Source: Novosphingobium panipatense
GTDB lineage: Bacteria > Pseudomonadota > Alphaproteobacteria > Sphingomonadales > Sphingomonadaceae
Assembly (NCBI RefSeq): GCF_002149965.1
Contig: NZ_MSQB01000018.1
Span: forward strand, 73,677-137,676
Direction of reading: 5' to 3'
Length of the DNA stretch: 64,000 bases
The notes under the pieces are model-generated. The model had not been told where the DNA came from, did no database searches, and worked only from the letters and a program-made list of their open reading frames with translations. Both the position numbers and the translations under genes were made by a program. Positions 59,232-64,000 of this stretch are shown here, in pieces. How positions within the stretch are numbered: position 1 is the stretch's first letter; every line of letters begins with the position of its first letter.

Positions 59232-60400
59232 CAGTCTCGCGCCAGCAGCAGGGCCGCCGCCATCGGGCCGCCGCCGGACGTCGCCACGGCGACCCTGGGG
59301 TCTCCCGCAATCTGCCGCTCTCCGGCTTTGCCGCGCAGCTGGGTGACCGCCTCGTGCGCGAAGCCGAAGCCGTGGAGACGCCCCGCGCCGAGCTGGCCGC
59401 CGAACGTGTTGAGCGGCAATTCGCCGCCACGCGCGATCCGGGTGCCTCCCTCGATGAAGCGCCCGCCTTCGCCCTTGCCGCAGAACCCCAGTCCTTCGAG
59501 CCAGGTGATCGGCAGGAACGCGAAGCCGTCATAGAACTGCGCGGTATCGACGTCGGCCGGGGTGTAGTCCGTGCGTTTCCAGAGATCGGCACCGGTTTCG
59601 TAGGCGGCGAATTCCTCGACCTGGTCCCAGGAATAGCGATCGACCGAACCGGACATGGCGGCGATGCGGATCGGGCTGGCGGAGACTTCGTCGAGGGCGT
59701 CGCCCGCCGAGACGATCACGACTGTGGAGGCATCGGAAAAGCGGTCGCAATCGTAGAGGCACAGCGGCGTCGAGATCATGCGCGCGGACATGTACTTTTC
59801 GAGCGTGAGTTCTTCCTTGGTGATCGCGCGGGCGCGCGGGTTGGCCATGGCGTTGCGCGAGGCGTTGATGGCGATCTGCGCCAGCTGTTCGCGCGTGAGG
59901 CCGTACTTGTGCATGTGCTTCGCGGCATATTGCGCCGTCCAGCAGGCTGCCGAGGTGGCCCAGAACGGACTGGTCCATTGCGAGGACCCGCTCACGCTGT
60001 CCTGCTTCGCCCCGGACATGTACTGGGCAGGATCGGCCATGCCGCCTGCTTCGTAGACCGTGCGGAAGCAGATGACGTGACGGCACAGGCCCTGCTTCAC
60101 CGCCATGGCGGCCACGCCGATGGCGGAAAGCTGGGCGGGCTGCTCCATGGCGCCCATGTGCCATTTCGACTTGATGCCGAGCACTTCGATCAGGTCTTCG
60201 CTGGCGACGGGCGAGAAGGCCGTATAGCCGTTCATCTTGCCGGGATAAGTGAAGACGCCGTCGATCTGGCCAAGCGTAAGCCCGGCATCGTCCAGCGCCT
60301 CGCGCACGGCATCGACCGTCAGCAAAAGGGGGTGTCGCGGCAGGCGCACGCCGACTTCGGATTGGCCGACGCCGGTAATGTAGGCTTCCCTGTCGGCCAT
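59231..60400 (-). CDS. Thiolase-family protein (SCPx / lipid-transfer type)
   Basis: 389 residues starting MADREAYITGVGQSEVGVRLPRHP. It has the thiolase fold with GKMNGYTAFSPVASED, ITKEELTLEKYMSARMISTPLCLYDC (region), FAHEAVTQLRGKAG and the glycine-rich end VAVATSGGG. The classical N-terminal cysteine nucleophile is not obvious, as in many SCPx-like proteins that work with a DUF35 partner. Such pairs carry out retro-aldol or thiolytic cleavage of side-chain CoA esters, for example in steroid breakdown. Its start overlaps the OB-fold gene stop by one base (TGATG), giving coupling. Confidence 0.88.
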   Translation of the reverse strand: MADREAYITGVGQSEVGVRLPRHPLLLTVDAVREALDDAGLTLGQIDGVFTYPGKMNGYTAFSPVASEDLIEVLGIKSKWHMGAMEQPAQLSAIGVAAMAVKQGLCRHVICFRTVYEAGGMADPAQYMSGAKQDSVSGSSQWTSPFWATSAACWTAQYAAKHMHKYGLTREQLAQIAINASRNAMANPRARAITKEELTLEKYMSARMISTPLCLYDCDRFSDASTVVIVSAGDALDEVSASPIRIAAMSGSVDRYSWDQVEEFAAYETGADLWKRTDYTPADVDTAQFYDGFAFLPITWLEGLGFCGKGEGGRFIEGGTRIARGGELPLNTFGGQLGAGRLHGFGFAHEAVTQLRGKAGERQIAGDPRVAVATSGGGPMAAALLLARD

Positions 60401-60804
60401 CAGTCCGCTTTCTCGAAGAGGGGATAGAACAGGCCGTCCTGTTCCTCGAAGATGACCCGAACCCTGTCGTCGAAGTCCACGGCTTCGACCGGGCAGTTGA
60501 CGATATTGGTGGTGAGATAGACGCCGGGGGCGCCGTCCAGCTTCACGCGGGCGATCACATAGGGCACTTTCAGATCCTTGGCCCAGGGCTGGTGGTTTAC
60601 CGTGAAGCTGTCGATCGTGCCGGTGCCGGGCACTGCCTGCGCCGCAACGTTTTCCGACTGGCAATGGCGGCACAGCAGGCGCGGAGGATGGGTGAATTCG
60701 CCGCAGTCGCCGCATTTCACGATCTTGAGCAGGCCTTCACGGCCTCCGGTCCAGAAGGCGGTGTTTTCCTGGTCCAGCCTGGGTTTGGGCCTGGGTGGAT
60801 TCAT
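60400..60804 (-). CDS. Zn-ribbon/OB-fold acyl-CoA-binding protein (DUF35)
   Basis: 134 residues. A zinc ribbon with C31, C34, C45 and C48 (CGDCGEFTHPPRLLCRHC) is followed by an OB-fold (VPGTGTIDSFTVNHQPWAKD, then VPYVIARVKLDGAPGVYLTTNIV). These proteins bind acyl-CoA and form complexes with thiolase-like enzymes such as the one encoded directly downstream. I use the start at 60804, with a GGGAGAGA site; an ATG at 60849 is also in frame. Confidence 0.9.
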   Translation of the reverse strand: MNPPRPKPRLDQENTAFWTGGREGLLKIVKCGDCGEFTHPPRLLCRHCQSENVAAQAVPGTGTIDSFTVNHQPWAKDLKVPYVIARVKLDGAPGVYLTTNIVNCPVEAVDFDDRVRVIFEEQDGLFYPLFEKAD

Positions 60805-60972
60805 CGCGGATATCTCTCCCTGTAATGCTCGGGACAGTTCGGCAGCCATGCGGCGCGGTCAAGGCAGGGAGGGGATTGATCGCAGGGGCGCGGGCGTTGC
60901 GCAAATGTCGCAATGCTTCCCAAAAGTGTCGTCGCCCAAGTTGACGGGGCACCGGATAGCGGTGTCTACCTC

Positions 60973-60994
60973 GTTACCAGCAAAATTCGGTAAC
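60973..60994. promoter_or_regulatory. Dyad upstream of the TonB-dependent receptor
   Basis: GTTACC and GGTAAC are separated by ten bases, 63 bases before the receptor start at 61057. The size and symmetry suit a dimeric repressor site; no regulator gene is adjacent. Confidence 0.35.
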
Positions 60995-61056
60995 AGGACT
61001 GTCATCGACCGTAACTATTCGCGCCGCCTGAATTGTTGAACGATAGGGAATGCGAC

Positions 61057-63369
61057 GTGATCACCAAAGTCATTGCCAGGACGGCTCTGCATCTGACCTG
61101 CGGCCTGGGTGCCCTCTGTATTTCGGCACAGGCCTTTGCACAGGACGCCTCTTCTTCTGATGCAGGGGCCACCGGCGAAGGTCTGGGTGACATCGTGGTC
61201 ACGGCGGAACGGCGTACCGAGAACCTCCAGCAGGTGCCGATCTCGGTCGGCGTGGTCGGCGGTGACCAGCTTCGCAGCTTCCAGGCGGCGGGCGACGACA
61301 TCCTCTCGCTTTCCGGGCGCGTGCCCGGCCTCTATGCCGAGACGACCACTGGCCGCATCTTCCCGCGCTTCTACATTCGCGGGCTCGGCAATATCGACTT
61401 CTACCTCGGCGCCTCGCAGCCGGTCTCGATCATCCAGGACGATGTCGTGCTGGAGCATGTCGTGCTGAAGTCCAACCCGGTCTACGATCTCGACCAGGTG
61501 GAAGTGCTGCGCGGTCCGCAGGGCTCGCTGTTCGGCCGCAACACCACGGCCGGTATCATCAAGATCGACACGATCAAGCCCACGACCGACCGCTGGACCG
61601 GCCGCGCCAGTGCCAGCTACGGCGAATACAACTCGGTCAACGTTGACGCGGGCGTGGGCGGCCCGATCATTCAGGACGTGCTGGCGGTGCGCGTCTCGGG
61701 CCTCTACCAGCGCCGTGACGACTGGATCGACAATACCTACAGCGGCCCCAGCGCCGACGGCACCGTCTCGCCGAAGAAGAACGCGATGGGCGGCTTCGAG
61801 GAACGCGACGCGCGCGTCCAGCTGCTGCTGGCGCCGACCGGATCGGGCTTCTCGATGCTGACCAGCTTCCACGCCCGCAAGTACGACGGCACGTCCACGA
61901 TCTTCCATCGCGGCGCCTTCACCAAGGGTTCGAACGACGTCAGCGGCGAACCGCGCGACAAGATCGCCCTCGACGAGGCGCACGACAACCCGCAGGGCTA
62001 CGACACCTACGGTGCCTCCAGCCGCATCGCCATGGACTTCGGCCCGGTCACCCTGACCTCGATCAGCGCCTGGGAGACGACCTCGGGCTATAGCCGCGGC
62101 GATACCGACGGCGGCGCGGCGGCGGACTATCCGGTCAACGGCGTTCCCAACGGCTATGGCCAGTCGCAGGGCAATGTGCGCGATCTCGACCAGCTGAGCC
62201 AGGAGCTGCGCCTGTCCAGCAATGGCGACACCCGCTTCAAATGGCAGGTCGGCGGCATGTGGTTCGACCAGCGCGACATCACCGAATTCTACCAGCGCGC
62301 CTATTTCCTGACGCCGCCCGCCAACAATCCCAACAACTGGGTGCGCCTGCGCAACCAGAACACCAGTTGGGCCCTGTTCGGGCAGGCCAGCTACGAACTG
62401 GTGCCGGGCCTGACTGTCACCGCCGGTGGCCGCTATACCAAGGACACCAAGAAGACCCGCCTGCTCAAGACCGCCGACAGCGCAGCCGGTGTCTCGACCT
62501 ATCGCGGGCGCCGCTATGTGCGCCTCTCGGGTGAGGAGCCGAGCTGGGACGTCAGCGTGAACTATGAAGTGAACCCCGACGTCAACGTCTATGCCCGCGT
62601 CGCGCGCGGTTTCCGCGGGCCGACCATCCAGGGCCGCTCGGCGGTGTTCAATTCGGACTTCACGACGGCGGATTCGGAAACGATCCTCTCGGGCGAGGCC
62701 GGGATCAAGACCCAGCTGTTCGACAACAAGGTCCGCTTCAACCTGTCCGGCTTTGCCTATCGTGTGAAGGACATCCAGCTCAACGGCAACGACAGCGACG
62801 GCAACGGCGTCCTGTTCAATGCGGACAAGGCCGAGGCCTATGGCATGGAAGCGGAACTGGAAGCGCGGCCGGTGCCGAACCTCACGCTGACGGCGGGGCT
62901 CAGCCTGCTGCATAGCGAGATCAAGGACAAGAACGTCTATGCCCAGGTCTGCGCGCTCAACGGCGTCGTGGTCTGCACGGTCGACGATCCGACGATCACC
63001 AATGCGCGCGGCACTTTCGCGCAGATCGACGGCAATCCGCTGCCCAATGCGCCCAAGTACACCGCCAACATCACCGCGCGCTACGACGTGCCGCTGGGCA
63101 ACGGCGGCGCGCTGTTCGCGGCGACCGACTGGATGGTGCAGGGCTACACCAACTTCGTGCTCTACAAGACCAGGGAGTTCTACTCCAAGGGTGACTTCGA
63201 AGGCGGGCTGAAGCTGGGCTATTCGGCGCCGGGCGGGCGCTACGAGATCGCCGCTTTCGCGCGCAACATCACCAATGAGAAGAACCTCAAGGGCGTGATC
63301 GAGAACTACATGGCGGCCGTGTTCAACGAACCGCGCGTGATCGGGGCTTCGTTCTCCGGCAAGTTCTGA
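61057..63369 (+). CDS. TonB-dependent outer-membrane receptor
   Basis: 770 residues from a GTG start. A signal peptide (MITKVIARTALHLTCGLGAL) ends at AQAFAQDA. A TonB box-like DIVVTAERRTENLQQVP is followed by the plug domain (PISVGVVGGDQL to VEVLRGPQGSLFGRNTTAGIIKI, region) and a 22-strand barrel ending in an aromatic residue (GASFSGKF). It would import a bulky substrate across the outer membrane using TonB energy. The neighbourhood of CoA-transferases, thiolase and DUF35 suggests an organic carbon source, not only iron. In-frame TTG at 61033 is an alternative start. Confidence 0.93.
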   Translation: MITKVIARTALHLTCGLGALCISAQAFAQDASSSDAGATGEGLGDIVVTAERRTENLQQVPISVGVVGGDQLRSFQAAGDDILSLSGRVPGLYAETTTGRIFPRFYIRGLGNIDFYLGASQPVSIIQDDVVLEHVVLKSNPVYDLDQVEVLRGPQGSLFGRNTTAGIIKIDTIKPTTDRWTGRASASYGEYNSVNVDAGVGGPIIQDVLAVRVSGLYQRRDDWIDNTYSGPSADGTVSPKKNAMGGFEERDARVQLLLAPTGSGFSMLTSFHARKYDGTSTIFHRGAFTKGSNDVSGEPRDKIALDEAHDNPQGYDTYGASSRIAMDFGPVTLTSISAWETTSGYSRGDTDGGAAADYPVNGVPNGYGQSQGNVRDLDQLSQELRLSSNGDTRFKWQVGGMWFDQRDITEFYQRAYFLTPPANNPNNWVRLRNQNTSWALFGQASYELVPGLTVTAGGRYTKDTKKTRLLKTADSAAGVSTYRGRRYVRLSGEEPSWDVSVNYEVNPDVNVYARVARGFRGPTIQGRSAVFNSDFTTADSETILSGEAGIKTQLFDNKVRFNLSGFAYRVKDIQLNGNDSDGNGVLFNADKAEAYGMEAELEARPVPNLTLTAGLSLLHSEIKDKNVYAQVCALNGVVVCTVDDPTITNARGTFAQIDGNPLPNAPKYTANITARYDVPLGNGGALFAATDWMVQGYTNFVLYKTREFYSKGDFEGGLKLGYSAPGGRYEIAAFARNITNEKNLKGVIENYMAAVFNEPRVIGASFSGKF

Positions 63370-63379
63370 TTTCGGCAGG

Positions 63380-63410
63380 GGCGGTGTGCTTCTTCTGGGG
63401 GCGCACCGCC
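63380..63410. terminator. Hairpin between convergent genes
   Basis: GGCGGTGTGC / GCGCACCGCC (one G-T pair) with an 11-base loop, between the receptor stop and the CoA-transferase stop. Probably a shared transcript end. Confidence 0.5.
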
Positions 63411-63430
63411 TCAGTGCTTGGGATCCGCTT

Positions 63431-64000
63431 TCAGTCGATGACCTTGCGCGCGATCAGGTTGTCCATTTCGCTTTCGGACAGGCCCAGAAGCTCGCGGTAG
63501 ACGTAGCCGTTGTGCTCCCCCAGCAGGGGCGCGCCGCGTTCGATCTGCGGACCGTCGGGGCTGATCCGCCATGACGGGCCGATGATCGGGCGCGCGGTGT
63601 TGCAGTGATCGCTGACCATGCGGAAGGCGCCGCGGCCCCACAGGAAGCCGTCCGAGCAAAGGTCCAGCGAACTCATCGCCTTGAACGCCGGGACGCCTGC
63701 GTTCCTCAACCTTTCGGCAAGGTCTGCCGCGTCGTGCGGGCGGGTGAGTGCGGATAGTTCGGCATCGAGCGCGGCGCGGTTGGTCAGCCGGTCTGCCAGC
63801 GTCTTAAACCGCGTATCGGTGGCCAGGGCAGGCGCTTCGAGGGCGCCGCAGAGGGCGCGCCATTCGGTCTGGTTCGCCGCCACGATACTGGTCCAGCCAT
63901 TCCCGCCGCAGGGGTAGAAGCCGTGCGGGGCCATCTCCGGGTGGTAGTTGCCATCGGCCTTGGGCACGTCTCCGGTGACGCTGGCGGCGAAGAGGCTGTC
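63431..64000 (-). CDS. Class III CoA-transferase, C-terminal part
   Basis: The window ends inside this gene; about 189 residues of the C-terminal part are visible. They contain YPCGGNGWTSIVAANQTEWRALC (region), DTRFKTLADRLTNRAALDAELSAL, AGVPAFKAMSSLDLC and LLGEHNGYVYRELLGLSESEMDNL, all typical of the CaiB/BaiF family. The frame is open to position 64000, so the N-terminal CoA-binding part and catalytic aspartate lie outside. It is a different family member from the one at 55-56 kb. Confidence 0.9.
   Translation of the reverse strand, partial: DSLFAASVTGDVPKADGNYHPEMAPHGFYPCGGNGWTSIVAANQTEWRALCGALEAPALATDTRFKTLADRLTNRAALDAELSALTRPHDAADLAERLRNAGVPAFKAMSSLDLCSDGFLWGRGAFRMVSDHCNTARPIIGPSWRISPDGPQIERGAPLLGEHNGYVYRELLGLSESEMDNLIARKVID

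Noticed and set aside
57961..59592. 543-codon ORF on the minus strand
   Set aside because: Runs antisense to the acyltransferase and into the thiolase gene in another frame; composition typical of shadows.
61015..62913. 632-codon ORF on the minus strand
   Set aside because: Antisense to the TonB-dependent receptor, which has a complete and recognisable domain order. No ribosome binding site or domain supports the reverse frame.

Overview
The window is GC-rich, tightly packed bacterial chromosome. The gene content suggests a sphingomonad close to Novosphingobium: class II DAHP synthase, a large TonB-dependent receptor, two Rieske dioxygenase alpha subunits, class III CoA-transferases, a thiolase paired with a Zn-ribbon/OB-fold protein, and MaoC and SDR enzymes. 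The organism assignment is inference from gene families, not from a marker gene.

Layout. 1-9.7 kb: the end of a DAHP synthase gene, small proteins, a SAM methyltransferase, a CocE-type hydrolase, a ClC channel with CBS domains, an HD phosphohydrolase, and a divergent SDR / MaoC pair. 9.8-16.8 kb: a minus-strand signalling block with a globin-coupled chemoreceptor, a single-domain response regulator, a receiver-kinase, a CheR methyltransferase and a CHASE3 hybrid kinase with three receivers. 16.9-20.7 kb: an AsmA-like protein, a small outer-membrane protein and a HAD hydrolase.

20.7-33.0 kb: a roughly 12.3 kb integrated element at the 3-prime end of a tRNA-Gln(TTG) gene. It is bounded by 19-bp direct repeats and has integrase arm-site-like repeats at both ends. 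It carries a tyrosine integrase, a MarR-like regulator, a mosaic of AntA/AntB and Bro-N antirepressor modules (one inverted), unknown phage-type genes, an HNH protein, a large M23-peptidase protein, a serine recombinase and an AAA ATPase. Six plus-strand motifs closely resemble promoters of T3/T7-type single-subunit phage RNA polymerases. Two of them lead directly into nearly identical 9-codon leader ORFs. I see no phage RNA polymerase, terminase, portal or capsid gene. The element therefore looks like either a decayed T7-like prophage or a satellite that uses the polymerase of another phage. This is the most unusual part of the window.

33.1-49.9 kb: mostly housekeeping genes: a YghU-like glutathione transferase, a TetR / Rieske pair with a palindromic operator candidate, ilvE, tlyA, tspO, ubiK, recO, leuB, a GT2-GtrA glycosyltransferase, a PMT-family mannosyltransferase, metZ, apaG, a LysR regulator and a Tat-exported carbonic anhydrase. 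A very short ORF with an exceptionally strong Shine-Dalgarno lies upstream of ilvE. 50-64 kb: a catabolic neighbourhood with a second Rieske oxygenase, htpX, a nitronate monooxygenase-like enzyme, two class III CoA-transferases, an SDR, a VOC protein, an acyltransferase, a thiolase / OB-fold pair and a TonB-dependent receptor. This set fits uptake and CoA-dependent breakdown of an aromatic, terpenoid or steroid substrate, but the substrate cannot be read from the sequence.
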